From Acidimicrobiaceae bacterium (lineage in GTDB: Bacteria > Actinomycetota > Acidimicrobiia > Acidimicrobiales > RAAP-2): a stretch of DNA of 53,577 bases. Positions within the stretch are counted from its first letter, which is position 1, and the number at the start of each line of letters is the position of its first letter. Positions 17,194 to 25,987 of this stretch are shown in pieces. The DNA is taken from positions 1 to 53,577 of the forward strand of contig PLHF01000059.1 of the NCBI GenBank assembly GCA_003138855.1, in the 5' to 3' direction. A model generated the notes under the pieces. It saw only the letters and a list, made by a program, of their open reading frames with translations, had not been told where the DNA came from and searched no databases. The translations under genes were made by a program, and so were the position numbers.

Positions 17194-17850
17194 ATGGACC
17201 CACCGATCACCGAGATTTCGGACGGCGACACCACGTGGCGCTTCGACCGTTCGTTCCTGACCTCGAACTGGACCTGCATCTGGGGCCGCGGTTGCCTGGG
17301 GATCCTTCCGTACCCAGCGGCCGAACTCGGCCAAGGATGTTGCTCGATCGGTGCCGATCTCGACGGCGACGACGAGGCGCGGCTGATTGGAGCGCTGGCG
17401 TCCACGTTGGATCCAGCTCGCTTCGAGTACCACGCCACCGCGGTCGAGGGTGGTGTCTTCGGCGACGCCACCCGCAGCAGCACCCGGGTGGTCGACGGGG
17501 CCTGCATCTTTCTCAACCGGACCGGTTTCGGTGGGGGCGCGGGATGCGCGTTGCATTTGGCGGCCATCGATTCGGGCGAGTCGCCCATCGACTTCAAGCC
17601 ATCGGTCTGCTGGCAGCTGCCGATCAAAGTGGATTGGGAGCCAGGTGACGACGCGACCGAAATCGCCACAGTTCGGGGGTGGACGAGAGGCGACTGGGGC
17701 GCCGAAGGCGACACCATGGCCTGGTGCTGCACCGAGGGCACCCAGGCCTACGTTGGTGACCGGCCGGTGATCGAGTCGATGGCCGGCGAGCTGGACGCGA
17801 TCGTAGGTCCCGAGGTGTACCTCGAGCTCCTGCGGCGCCTTCACCACTAA
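17194..17850 (+). CDS. Cysteine-rich conserved hypothetical protein
   Basis: A 218-residue protein of unknown function. It is unusually rich in paired and spaced cysteines: TCIWGRGCLG, GCCSIGA, GACIFLN, GGAGCALH, SVCWQLP and WCCTEG. This pattern suggests bound metal (zinc or an iron-sulfur cluster) rather than disulfides, because no signal peptide is present. An Asp-rich GADLDGDDEA segment follows the first CC pair. I recall similar uncharacterised actinobacterial proteins but no assigned activity. ATG 17194 is selected because the conserved region begins there; an in-frame ATG at 17161 is also possible. No operon partner: the next item downstream is a transposase relic. Confidence 0.7.
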   Translation: MDPPITEISDGDTTWRFDRSFLTSNWTCIWGRGCLGILPYPAAELGQGCCSIGADLDGDDEARLIGALASTLDPARFEYHATAVEGGVFGDATRSSTRVVDGACIFLNRTGFGGGAGCALHLAAIDSGESPIDFKPSVCWQLPIKVDWEPGDDATEIATVRGWTRGDWGAEGDTMAWCCTEGTQAYVGDRPVIESMAGELDAIVGPEVYLELLRRLHH

Positions 17851-18135
17851 CCCGCCTTCTCAGCCCGGCAGGGTTCGTAGGGGGATCCCCATTTAGGTGC
17901 TTCCTCCAGTTGCTGCGCCCAATCAGGCATGTCTGAAGGAGCGGGGCGTTGTCAAGGGGCACGGGAGGTAACCATTCACCGGGCCGCTTGACGTGCAATT
18001 CTTGACGGAACAGGGTTCGCTGGAATGGCAATCTGGAGCGAACGAGATTGGCTTCTGCGTTGGGGCGCGAGTCAACAGGGCTGTTGACTGATTGACTGCG
18101 TTGTGAGGACCGATTCGTCTGATGCGCGAATGTGC

Positions 18136-18339
18136 TCAGGTGGTGACCGGCGGCATCCACGCCTCGCCACGGAACAACTGGGCGAGGATGTCGAGTGCTC
18201 CGACGTTGTGCTTCCTCGCGGTGGCGAGAAAGGAGCGGACGATGGCGAACGCGCGTGTACCGTCGTCACTCTGGAAGCAACCGCTGATCTTCTTGTGAAT
18301 TATCCGGCCCTCGGGGTGATGGCAAGCAAATGTTGGCAA
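18136..18339 (-). pseudogene. IS66-family transposase, C-terminal remnant
   Basis: The frame contains KKISGCFQSDDGTRAFA, then VRSFLATARKH, ALDILAQLF and a final WMPP, which is the typical C-terminal end of IS66-type transposases (KISGCFRSDDGARAF and WLPP patterns). Immediately upstream the same frame is closed by TGA at 18340-18342, and the catalytic DDE core is missing. The preceding residues look like a degraded version of the usual FxNNxAERxIRMVK block. No terminal inverted repeats were identified. Confidence 0.65.
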
Positions 18340-18742
18340 TCAGGTGGGAGTTTCCAGCCGGCGCACGTGACTCTCAAGGCTGTCGGTGACTCGATTATGG
18401 CGGGCCACCTCGCTTTCCCATCCGCGCTCAGCTGCATCGCCTCGAAGCGACCGGAGATCGGTGAGCTGAGTGGCAATCGCAGGGAGGGACTCGGGGGCGG
18501 CCCCCGACCGAGATGGGAATCCGCCGGGCCAGCTTGCCGATGGCCGAGCCAACAGTTCCACGCCCAAAGACCGATGGCTCCGTCTCCACCTGCCCCCGAT
18601 CGAGGTTGGTTGGGGCAGTGCGGCACATCGAGTGCGCCGCGGGCGTATTCCCGGCTGAAGGATCGCTTGGCCAGGACCGGAGAGGTGCAGTCCGCTCCGC
18701 CCTCAGCTCCGCGAGGTGTTCGCCTTGCTCGACCGTTCAGAG
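18340..18742. other. Gene-free stretch beside the IS66 relic
   Basis: About 400 bases with open frames on the minus strand but no recognisable protein. Part of it may be more decayed transposon sequence, since the minus frame adjoining the relic stays open to 18567. Confidence 0.4.
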
Positions 18743-19168
18743 TCAGCGTGCCGCAGCCTTGCGGGCCGGCGCACGCTTGGCGGTGGTCTTCCGAGCGGCG
18801 GTCTTGCGCGCCGCAGCCTTGCGGGCCGGCGCACGCTTGGTGGTGGTCTTCCGAGCGGTGGTCTTCCGAGCGGTGGTCTTCCGAGCGGCAGCCTTGCGGG
18901 CCGGCGCACGCTTGGCCGTGGCCCCACCAACCTTCACCAACCGTTGCGCGAGCTGGTTCGACGTTCCGACCAGTTCTTCCGTCATATTGAATGCCGAGTC
19001 GATGATCTTCTGACGCGTGCCGCCGCCCTCACCGAGATGAGGGAATGCATCGTTGACGGTGTCAAGGAACCTCCGCACTGCCTCGAGTGCCGAGTTCTCC
19101 GCGCCCCCGAGCGAGTCGATGATGCGATCCACACTGTCGTCACGAGCCCTTCTCCTTGTATCGGCCAT
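18743..19168 (-). CDS. Basic repeat protein, histone H1-like C-terminal tail
   Basis: A 141-residue protein with two parts. Residues 1 to about 88 form an acidic-neutral helical domain (DDSVDRIIDSLGG, ALEAVRRFLDTVNDAFPHLG, AFNMTEELVGTSNQLAQRLVKVGG). The rest is a low-complexity tail of KRAPARKAAARKTT units made of Lys, Arg, Ala, Pro and Thr, like the tails of actinobacterial HupB and eukaryotic H1. It probably binds DNA, or tethers a helical domain to it. ATG 19168 is chosen because AAGGAGGA precedes it. The DNA of the tail is a tandem repeat, so its length may vary between strains. Confidence 0.8.
   Translation of the reverse strand: MADTRRRARDDSVDRIIDSLGGAENSALEAVRRFLDTVNDAFPHLGEGGGTRQKIIDSAFNMTEELVGTSNQLAQRLVKVGGATAKRAPARKAAARKTTARKTTARKTTTKRAPARKAAARKTAARKTTAKRAPARKAAAR
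18751..18917. repeat. Tandem repeat encoding the basic tail
   Basis: A 30-base block is identical at 18751-18780 and 18811-18840 (60-base period), and most of it recurs at 18888-18917. A shorter GTGGTCTTCCGAGCG unit repeats in between. It lies inside the coding sequence of the Lys/Arg/Ala-rich tail. Confidence 0.85.
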
Positions 19169-19475
19169 GGGTTCCTCCTTCGCTAGGCCCTCGATTCGCC
19201 AAATTCTGGCTACAACCATGTTCTCCGTTATGGCCGTGTTCAAGACAGAGGCTTTCGGCAGGTTCTAGTCGCCCGATGGCGTCCCTGACACGGACCGGGC
19301 GTGGAAGTCACTCACGTTCGGGACAGACCCATCTGCTCAGATGCGAAGGACCATCGACCGGCAGCTGAGCGCTCTTGACGTGCACGAGCAGCAATCGGCA
19401 GGATGCTGAGCTCGGGTTCACCTTGCCGATTCAGTCCCCGGCTACTGTGCGTCTCAATCAGGGGGGTGTCCTCCG
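19169..19475. other. Divergent intergenic region
   Basis: About 300 bases between the starts of the basic protein gene and the alpha/beta-hydrolase gene. It probably contains both promoters; no specific site can be supported. Confidence 0.4.
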
Positions 19476-20738
19476 GTGACACCAGAGAATGCTCTGGTCT
19501 TCTGCCGGTCCGCTGGGCGGAGCGTGGCGGGTCCGGTGGCTTACATCGAAGAGATCCACCGTGGCATGGCGGCTGGCGTCTTCGGTGCGACCAGCGCGAT
19601 GCCCGGGAGTACCTCGGTCCGCGCCGCTCACGACGGCATTTCCGGCCGCGCATACAGCGGCGTCCGAGGTGCGTTTCTGGCCACCGGCTGGCTCGCCGGT
19701 GGAATGACCTCGAAGGTCTCTGCTCTGCCCGCCGCAATGAGGCAGCGAACGAACCTGGCAATTGCTGCTCTCGACGCAGCGGTCGGCGACCGGTTGTGCG
19801 ATGCCAACAGCTCCCTGGCGATCCGCATGGCTCTGCGTTCCGGTGGCCGCGTGATAACGGTCCGACCGGACAGGCTGGAATCCGCCTACCCCGACGCGAC
19901 GCCGAGGCTTGCCGTGTTCCTCCATGGACTGGGTGAAACAGAGAACTCCTGGAGGATGCATGCCGACGACCACGACGGTGATGAGCCGGTCACCTATGGC
20001 TCGCGTCAGGTTGCCGCTGGGGGCTACACGACGCTGTCCCTGCGCAACAACACCGGCCTCCACATCTCCGACAACGGAAAGCGTCTGTCCGACCTGCTCA
20101 CCGCAGTGGTCTCCGCCTGGCCCACTCCCGTCGAAGAGATCATCGTCATCGCCCACTCCATGGGCGGCCTGGTTGCCCGCAGCGCCTGCCACTGCGGCCA
20201 GCAAACCGAGGAACCATGGATTCCCGCCGTGCGCCACGTCTTCTATCTCGGAGCGCCCCACTTCGGAGCACCGCTCGAGCACCTGACCAGCTATGCCACC
20301 TGGATGTTGTCGAAGATCGAGCTGACCCGGCCGATCGCGGCGTTGGTCAACCGGCTCAGTGCCGGGATGAAGGACCTGCGCATCGGTTACATCATCGACG
20401 ACGACTGGACCAACTGCGACCCCGATACCTGCATCAGAAGCCACCGGCACAACGTGCCGCTACTTTCCACCGCCAACCATCACTCGATCAGCGCGACCAT
20501 CACCACAGGACAGCGCCACCCATTCGGCTGGATCTTTGGCGATCTCCTCGTTCCACCCGCCAGCGCTTACGGTCGCCACCCACGGAATCGCCACATCCCG
20601 TTCGACGCTGATCACCGGTATCACCTCGGACACTCGCACCACTTCGACCTGCTCAACCACCCGGCCGTATTCGACGCCATGGACGCCTGGTTCCAGAAGC
20701 AGTCTCCTGCGCTCACCTCGAATGCCGCCGTTCACTGA
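19476..20738 (+). CDS. Alpha/beta hydrolase (lipase/PGAP1-like)
   Basis: A 420-residue hydrolase. The oxyanion segment LAVFLHGLGETENSW and the nucleophile elbow IVIAHSMGGLVAR (AHSMG) are clear; GAPHFGAPLEHLTSYATW follows as in triacylglycerol lipases and PGAP1-like esterases, and a C-terminal GHSHHFDLLNHP carries a likely catalytic His. Residues 1 to about 140 form a non-catalytic N-terminal region rich in Ala and Gly, perhaps membrane- or lipid-associated. GTG 19476 follows a GGGGGGTG stretch. It is alone on its strand; the convergent neighbour is the WS/DGAT gene, so an intracellular lipid esterase role is plausible but inferred. Confidence 0.8.
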   Translation: MTPENALVFCRSAGRSVAGPVAYIEEIHRGMAAGVFGATSAMPGSTSVRAAHDGISGRAYSGVRGAFLATGWLAGGMTSKVSALPAAMRQRTNLAIAALDAAVGDRLCDANSSLAIRMALRSGGRVITVRPDRLESAYPDATPRLAVFLHGLGETENSWRMHADDHDGDEPVTYGSRQVAAGGYTTLSLRNNTGLHISDNGKRLSDLLTAVVSAWPTPVEEIIVIAHSMGGLVARSACHCGQQTEEPWIPAVRHVFYLGAPHFGAPLEHLTSYATWMLSKIELTRPIAALVNRLSAGMKDLRIGYIIDDDWTNCDPDTCIRSHRHNVPLLSTANHHSISATITTGQRHPFGWIFGDLLVPPASAYGRHPRNRHIPFDADHRYHLGHSHHFDLLNHPAVFDAMDAWFQKQSPALTSNAAVH

Positions 20739-20939
20739 CAACGGCCGGCAACTTCCCCGCTTCACCGCAGATCAGCACGACGACGGACGCTCCAACGGTC
20801 CCCGCCAACGCAGAATCCCCGTGCCCCATGGCGCACCCGACCCGAGACCGGGCAAGTAGTGCGAAGACTCTCGGAGGCTACGGACGCACAAGCCCCCTTG
20901 ATGGACGAGTCCTCGAAGTGTCGGCCCTGTGGACTTGTG

Positions 20940-22349
20940 TCATCCCGCCGCATTCTCGAGCTCAACGAAGGCCGCTGACGTCGCGTCGGCGAGCTGCCAG
21001 GGGTCCTCCACGATCTCGGGGCATACGACGTAGCCGAAGTCGATGTGGTCGAGGTAGCTCATCGCGGTGATGTTCAGCCCGCCGCCGTCGAGCAATGGGC
21101 CGATCGGGTAGCTGGCCACGAGCCGCGCTCCAGCGATGTGCAGCGGCTGTGGCGGGCCCTGGACGTTGGAGACGATCAGGTTGAAGACCGGCGGGTGATG
21201 GTCGGCCAGACGAAGCCGGCTGTAGGCCCGAACGCCGGCGGCGAGGAGTCCGGGCGGAGCGACATCGGCCAGGTCGAGGATGAGGTCGTCGCCGAGCGCT
21301 TGCTGCATCGCCTTTGCGCTCTGGGTCGATGCGTGGATCGCCCGAAGCCGCTCGACCGGATCATCGAGTTGCGTGGGCAGGGCGGCACCCATCACGGTAG
21401 TCGCGTTCCCCCATGCCCCCCCGGAGGCATCGCCGCCGCTGTCGATATGCACCGCGACAGGTATCTGGGCGATCAGCGGCTTGCCGGGAAGCTCGCCGCG
21501 ATCGGCCAGGTAGCGACGTAACGCGCCGGCGCAGATGCCGAGCACCACGTCGTTCACCGTCACGGAGAACACGTTCTTGATGGCTTTCACACCGGAAAGT
21601 GGCACCGAGCAGTAGGCGAATCCGCGATGTGGGGTGATGGATCGGTTGAGCGACGTACGCGGCGCCTGGAAGGGCAACGTCACCCCCGGCCATTCCGGGG
21701 AGCCGCGCACATGCAGCACCCCCAGGGCGGACCGGCTGAGGTGGCCAGAAGTGCGGGCGGCTCGTAGCGGGGTGCCCGCCAGTCTGGGCAGCGCCCGCAG
21801 GGCCATCTCCCACCCAGGGGGGATGCGCTCGCCCTGAACCAGGGGAGTATCGGGCCGGTCCAAGGGGGCGCCGGGTTCGAGGTCGTAGAGCACCTCGTAC
21901 ATGCGGGCGCCCCGGACTCCGTCCGCCAGACAGTGATGCATCTTCGTAAGCAGAGCCACGCCGCCATCCTCGAGGCCCTCGATGAACCAGATCTCCCACA
22001 GGGGACGACCCGGCTCGAGCTTGTAGGCCAACAGATCGCCGACCAATGCACCGAGCTGACGGGGGCCGCCCGGTGCCGGGACACCCACGGAGCGGATCTG
22101 GCGGTCGAGATCGAGGTGGGGGTCGTCCACCCAAGCGGGGCGGTCGAGGCCAAAGGGAACCTCAACCAAGCGGCGCAAGAATGGTCCCAGCAGGCCCGCC
22201 CTGGCCTCGACCAGCGAGCGCAACCGATCCACATTGAAACCGTCTGGGGCGGTCGAGGGGTCGAGCACAGCCAACGTGCCCAGGTGCATGTGCCAATTCG
22301 GTGTTTCCCCATAGACGAAACTGGCGTCCGCACCACTGAGCCGCTGCAT
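20940..22349 (-). CDS. Wax ester synthase / diacylglycerol acyltransferase (WS/DGAT)
   Basis: A 469-residue enzyme of the bacterial WS/DGAT family that transfers acyl groups from acyl-CoA to fatty alcohol or diacylglycerol, making wax esters and triacylglycerol for storage. The catalytic HHxxxDG motif is present (MHHCLADG, H138-H139). Other blocks are typical: start MQRLSGADASFVYGE, PLWEIWFIEGL, SVTVNDVVLGICAGALRRYL and SNVQGPPQPLHIAGARL. Length is normal. ATG 22349 is preceded by a GGGGGTGT stretch. Actinobacteria usually have several paralogues; this copy stands alone, opposite the hydrolase gene. Confidence 0.92.
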   Translation of the reverse strand: MQRLSGADASFVYGETPNWHMHLGTLAVLDPSTAPDGFNVDRLRSLVEARAGLLGPFLRRLVEVPFGLDRPAWVDDPHLDLDRQIRSVGVPAPGGPRQLGALVGDLLAYKLEPGRPLWEIWFIEGLEDGGVALLTKMHHCLADGVRGARMYEVLYDLEPGAPLDRPDTPLVQGERIPPGWEMALRALPRLAGTPLRAARTSGHLSRSALGVLHVRGSPEWPGVTLPFQAPRTSLNRSITPHRGFAYCSVPLSGVKAIKNVFSVTVNDVVLGICAGALRRYLADRGELPGKPLIAQIPVAVHIDSGGDASGGAWGNATTVMGAALPTQLDDPVERLRAIHASTQSAKAMQQALGDDLILDLADVAPPGLLAAGVRAYSRLRLADHHPPVFNLIVSNVQGPPQPLHIAGARLVASYPIGPLLDGGGLNITAMSYLDHIDFGYVVCPEIVEDPWQLADATSAAFVELENAAG

Positions 22350-22537
22350 TCGACACCCCCAAGCACCCGATGTGATCGTACGCCGGCGCCAGGCTCCCGG
22401 TTAGTGCCGAAAGTCCCGATACCTGCGGGTCTGTGATCCTGTCCGAGCCGCGAATGCCTCCCGGCCAGTTTCCTCTGGTCCGGCATCGACTGCTCGAGCC
22501 CTCGAGTTGGAGTGCTGCACGACCATGGGTATGCGCT

Positions 22538-22890
22538 CTACACGGGCCGGTCCGCACCTGGGCCGGCAAAGTGTCTCACCGACCATGCGGGCTGGGGAAC
22601 CAGACCAGCTCTCTTCAACCAGAACGGCTGCTCGTCGGCTCGGCTGGGCTTTTCGTACACGCCATTGATCGGCGTGATCTCATCGCCCGGATTCTCCGGG
22701 ACGGCGACATCGGCCGTGACAGAGCGCCCGCCTGGTCGAAGAGCCCTGGCGATACTTCGGAAGAGATCGGCCTCACTCTCGGCATCGAGATGATGAACAG
22801 ACAGAGGGAGACAACGAGATCGAACCCTGCAAACGGCAACGGGTCCTCCAGGCGCCCGAGTCGTAGGTCCAGTCCGGGAAATCGGCTTCA
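22538..22890 (-). pseudogene. SAM-dependent methyltransferase fragment with frameshift
   Basis: Two overlapping minus frames together give the C-terminal half of a class I methyltransferase: LRLGRLEDPLPFAGFDLVVS in one frame, then LSVHHLDAESEADLF, ARALRPGGRSVTADV and a DEQPFWLKRAGL tail in the next. The joint at about 22806 fits the loss of one base from an Ala codon (FDLVVS-A-LSVHHLD). The N-terminal SAM-binding GxGxG region is missing, the segment GLDL running straight into RLGRLED. The gene is therefore both truncated and frameshifted. Confidence 0.7.
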
Positions 22891-23042
22891 TGCGAACTCG
22901 ATCATCTTTGGGCATCCACCCTCACGCTGACTGGTTCCGCCGCCGAGGTGGTGGATCCGGTCAGCGCCCCACTCAATCCTTGCTGCCGGTTGGTCGGGGC
23001 CGGGCCAGGAGATGTGCGCTGCATACACAGGCGTGTAGTCCG

Positions 23043-23558
23043 TCACCAGTGATTGCGGTGAACCACCTCGTCGAAGGGCCGTCTGTCAGGCTTGGCGATC
23101 GGCTTCAGCGGCCGATCGGCCGGATACCCGAAAGCGATCATGTAGGCGCAGATGTGGTCTGCCGGCGTGCCGAGGATACGCCGGCACGCCTCCTGGTCTC
23201 CGACGGCGGAATGGCCGCTCCCGATGCCGAGGTCCGCGGCGGCCAACATCATCGCCATGGTCGCCTGTCCCAAGTCGTACTGGTCCATCGTCCGATAGCG
23301 CTCGGCCGCAGGTTCCGGCAGCACAAGGACAATCGCCGCCTTGGCTGTGGCCAGGTGGCCGGCGCCGACCCAGACCGTCGACAGCTCCTGTAACTGATCC
23401 GGCTCGGTCGCGAGGACGAAGTCCCACTTCTGGCGGTTTGACGCCGAAGGGGAGCGCCACCCGGCCTCGAGAATCCGATCGAGGTCCTCCGGAGCGATCG
23501 CCCGATCGTCGTAGGAACGGACGTTGCGACGAGCTCGGATGGTGTCCCAAGTCTCCAT
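23043..23558 (-). CDS. Nitroreductase-family flavoprotein
   Basis: A 171-residue protein with the nitroreductase pattern: TIRARRNVRSYDDRAIAPEDLDRILEAGWRSPSASNRQKWDFVL at the start (FMN phosphate-binding Arg-x-Ser and Ser-Asn-x-Q), a central AMMLAAADLGIGSG and GDQEACRRILG, and IAFGYPADRPLKP near the end. It is slightly shorter than usual (about 190-200 residues), but all blocks are present. Family members are FMN-dependent NAD(P)H oxidoreductases acting on nitro compounds, quinones or flavins; the actual substrate is unknown. ATG 23558 starts the conserved METWDTIRARR. No operon partners. Confidence 0.88.
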   Translation of the reverse strand: METWDTIRARRNVRSYDDRAIAPEDLDRILEAGWRSPSASNRQKWDFVLATEPDQLQELSTVWVGAGHLATAKAAIVLVLPEPAAERYRTMDQYDLGQATMAMMLAAADLGIGSGHSAVGDQEACRRILGTPADHICAYMIAFGYPADRPLKPIAKPDRRPFDEVVHRNHW

Positions 23559-24045
23559 GTCATCGAGGCTATCCAGTCACGCTGCCTGACCCGTCGCGAA
23601 CGAGACCGCTTCGCCCGACTTGTACCTCGCGTGGACTGCCCCCTACCGATGACACCGTCCCGTGGGGCCCGCCGCCTGCCCGCCGGCTCAGCGACGCAGT
23701 GAACCCGGTTCCATCCGAGGCATGCTTGCTGGCGCGACCATGGTCCATGGTGTCATCTGATCGCCTGGTGCGGTCCGGGGCACTGATCAGCGTGCTGAGC
23801 TGGGATGTTCTGGGCTGAAGCCAGTTGCAGGTGATCAGCAGGAGACATCGGTTTGCCGAATGGGCTGCGAGGAGAGGAATCTGCCGATGGAGGCAGAGGG
23901 CGGCCCAAGGCCCACTGGCTCGATCGTGCCCTTCGGATCGGCGGCCGACGACGGCACGCCACGAGGACGGAGGACCGGGATAGCGGCTGTGCCGCCGTCC
24001 TCGCCTACTGCCCGCACGAGACCCAACGCCTCGGACAGCAGGGCG
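23559..24045. other. Gene-free stretch containing repeat copy B
   Basis: About 490 bases between the nitroreductase start and the oxidase stop. Short frames on both strands are not protein-like. It contains the diverged repeat at 23713-23778. Confidence 0.45.
23713..23778. repeat. 66-bp diverged repeat, copy B
   Basis: Partner of 8609-8674 (50 of 66 identical, no gaps, same orientation). The hairpin of copy A is only partly kept: the right arm here reads GCGACCATG. It lies in an intergenic region. Confidence 0.5.
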
Positions 24046-25419
24046 TCATGACCCGTCCGGCGGCAAGAGCGCGTTGGGGTTGAGGACGCCGTCAGGGTCG
24101 AGAGCCCGCTTGAGGGTGCGGAATGCCCTGATCTCGTCGGCGGTCCGTGAGAGGTGGAGCCACCGTCTCTTGGCCGCACCGATGCCGTGCTCGGCAGAGA
24201 TACTTCCTCCGAAGTCTGCGACCAAACGAAGGACCCCATCGTCCACTTGATCGTCGTCGGGCGGGAGACCACTCACGTTCACGTGGACGTTGCCATCTCC
24301 GGCGTGTCCGAACAGCCAGGTACGTGCCGCCGGAGCGATCATCCGGACCGTCTCGGGCACCCGGTCGATGAACTCGGCCAGTGACCCGAGTGGCAGCGTC
24401 ACGTCGAGTTTGTGAGGGGGGCCGAGGGTGTTGATGGCTTCGGTGTGTGCCTCACGGTAGCGCCACAGTTCGGCGCGTCGTGACAGATCCGTGGCGACCA
24501 CGACATCCAACACGTGGTCGATCGAGTCTGTCGCCTGCGCCAGTGCCTCCGTCGGGTCGGCATGATCGGCCATCTCAACCAGAAGGTAGACCGGGTGTGG
24601 GTCCGAGAACGGCGACCGCATACCTGTCACCGAGCACACCAACTCGAGGCCCGAGGAGAGGAAGAGCTCGCAGGCCTCGAGCGCGGGGAGCGACCGTCGG
24701 AAGGACACCGACGCGTCGAGAGCATCCGAGACCGTGGGGAACGCCAGCACGGCGACGGTCCGAAACGGCATGGCAGGTACGAGGCGCAGCCGAGCGGCGG
24801 TCACAATGGCCAAGGTCCCCTCGCTTCCACACACCAGGCCGGGTAGGTGGTAGCCGGTGTTGTCCTTCACCAACCCGCCGAGGTGGGAGACGACGGAGCC
24901 CGTTCCGAGGACGGCCTCCAACCCGAGCAGCTGTGCTCGCGTGTCCCCGTAGCGCAAGACGTGCGTCCCACCGGCGTTCGTGGCGACCATTCCCCCCACG
25001 GTCGCCGAATCTCGGCTTGCCAGGTCCACCCCGTAGGCCCAGCCGGCGGCCCGAGCAGCTCGGTGCAGCGCCGAGAGGGTGACGCCGGCACCGGCGGTCA
25101 ACTGACCGGCAAGCGCGTCGATCGGCCCCAGGCTCTGAAGCCGCCGAAGGCTCAGAACCACCTCGCCGTGCAGGGGCACCCCGCCACCCACCAGACCGGT
25201 GTTGCCACCCTGGGGTACCAGAGCGACGCCCAGCTCCCGGCAGGTGAGGACGACACCCGCCACCTGCTCGGTGGAACCGGGCCTCACCACAGCCACCGTG
25301 TGGCCCCCGAACCGCCCCGTCCAGTCCGTCGTGTACGAGGCGATCACGTCACGATCGACGATCAACTGCGGGCCGACGACCTCGTGAAGCCGATCGACGA
25401 TTACACGACTACTGGCCAT
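24046..25419 (-). CDS. FAD-linked oxidase (GlcD / D-lactate dehydrogenase type)
   Basis: A 457-residue flavoprotein of the glycolate oxidase subunit D / D-2-hydroxyacid dehydrogenase family. The FAD-binding PCMH domain shows PQGGNTGLVGGGVP, GGMVATNAGG and VCGSEGTLAIVT; the C-terminal cap ends with SAEHGIGAAKR and ALDPDGVLNPNALL, as in D-lactate and 2-hydroxyglutarate dehydrogenases. It oxidises a 2-hydroxyacid and passes electrons to a carrier. Start: ATG 25419 (MASSRVIVD); an ATG seven codons upstream is possible. It is on the same strand as, and downstream of, the arginine deiminase operon and the broken arginase gene, but a gap of about 200 bases makes cotranscription uncertain. Confidence 0.88.
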   Translation of the reverse strand: MASSRVIVDRLHEVVGPQLIVDRDVIASYTTDWTGRFGGHTVAVVRPGSTEQVAGVVLTCRELGVALVPQGGNTGLVGGGVPLHGEVVLSLRRLQSLGPIDALAGQLTAGAGVTLSALHRAARAAGWAYGVDLASRDSATVGGMVATNAGGTHVLRYGDTRAQLLGLEAVLGTGSVVSHLGGLVKDNTGYHLPGLVCGSEGTLAIVTAARLRLVPAMPFRTVAVLAFPTVSDALDASVSFRRSLPALEACELFLSSGLELVCSVTGMRSPFSDPHPVYLLVEMADHADPTEALAQATDSIDHVLDVVVATDLSRRAELWRYREAHTEAINTLGPPHKLDVTLPLGSLAEFIDRVPETVRMIAPAARTWLFGHAGDGNVHVNVSGLPPDDDQVDDGVLRLVADFGGSISAEHGIGAAKRRWLHLSRTADEIRAFRTLKRALDPDGVLNPNALLPPDGS

Positions 25420-25619
25420 GGTCCATACTCTGCCCGACATCCACGCCCCGAAGGGCGGCGACGTCGGAGTCGGCTGTCGGTCGTGACGGAGTCCTCCTGT
25501 CAGGATTGAGTGAGACGCGCTTCGGGACCCATCCTGAACCGATCGCCCCGGAGCACGGTCGGCCTACCCTTGTCGTCACGGCAGCCTGAAATCGCACACG
25601 GCTGTTCCGTCGATGTTCG

Positions 25620-25983
25620 TAACCCCCTTCGGCACGGCCCCCGATCAGGGCGACCAGGGGCATGCCCCCCAGGTAGCCCGACGGCGTTGTGGCCTCGGTG
25701 TTGAAGTGGCCATGGGTGTCGACCCACACGATGCCCACGTCTCGTCCCGCTCGCTGCATCCTGGCCAAGACGCCGAGGCTGGTCGTGCTGTCCCCGAGGA
25801 CCACCAGCACCGCCAGCTCATGGCTGCACACTGCCTGGGCGACCTTCTCTCGTACAAGACGCCCATGTGCTGCCAGGGGTCAGCGGTCGGCAGCTCTGCG
25901 ATGACCTCGAGATTCACCGGGACCCCGACATCGAAGCCAGGTATCAGTTCGTCCGAGTGGTAGGGCACCCCGATGGTCCTCAT
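25620..25983 (-). pseudogene. Arginase/agmatinase-family gene, frameshifted and truncated
   Basis: The gene begins MRTIGVPYHSDELIPGFDVG at ATG 25983, four bases after the carbamate kinase stop, as a coupled fifth operon gene. After VLYER the homology shifts frame at about 25848 to VAQAVCSHELAVLVVLGD, VGIVWVDTHGHFNTEATTP and YLGGMPL, recognisable arginase-family blocks. Within the metal-binding motif the usual DAHxD is DTHGH, so one manganese ligand is lost too. Beyond about 25637 no family sequence follows, whereas arginases are about 300 residues. It looks like a dead arginine- or guanidino-hydrolase that once complemented the deiminase route. Confidence 0.75.
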
Positions 25984-25987
25984 CAGA

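Noticed and set aside
18751-18917. The regular repeats as a CRISPR array
   Set aside because: The repeats are in the coding frame of a Lys/Arg/Ala tail, have no unique spacers and no cas genes nearby.
23835-24272. A 145-codon minus-strand frame overlapping the oxidase end
   Set aside because: Most of it overlaps the FAD-linked oxidase in another frame and the rest is low-complexity.
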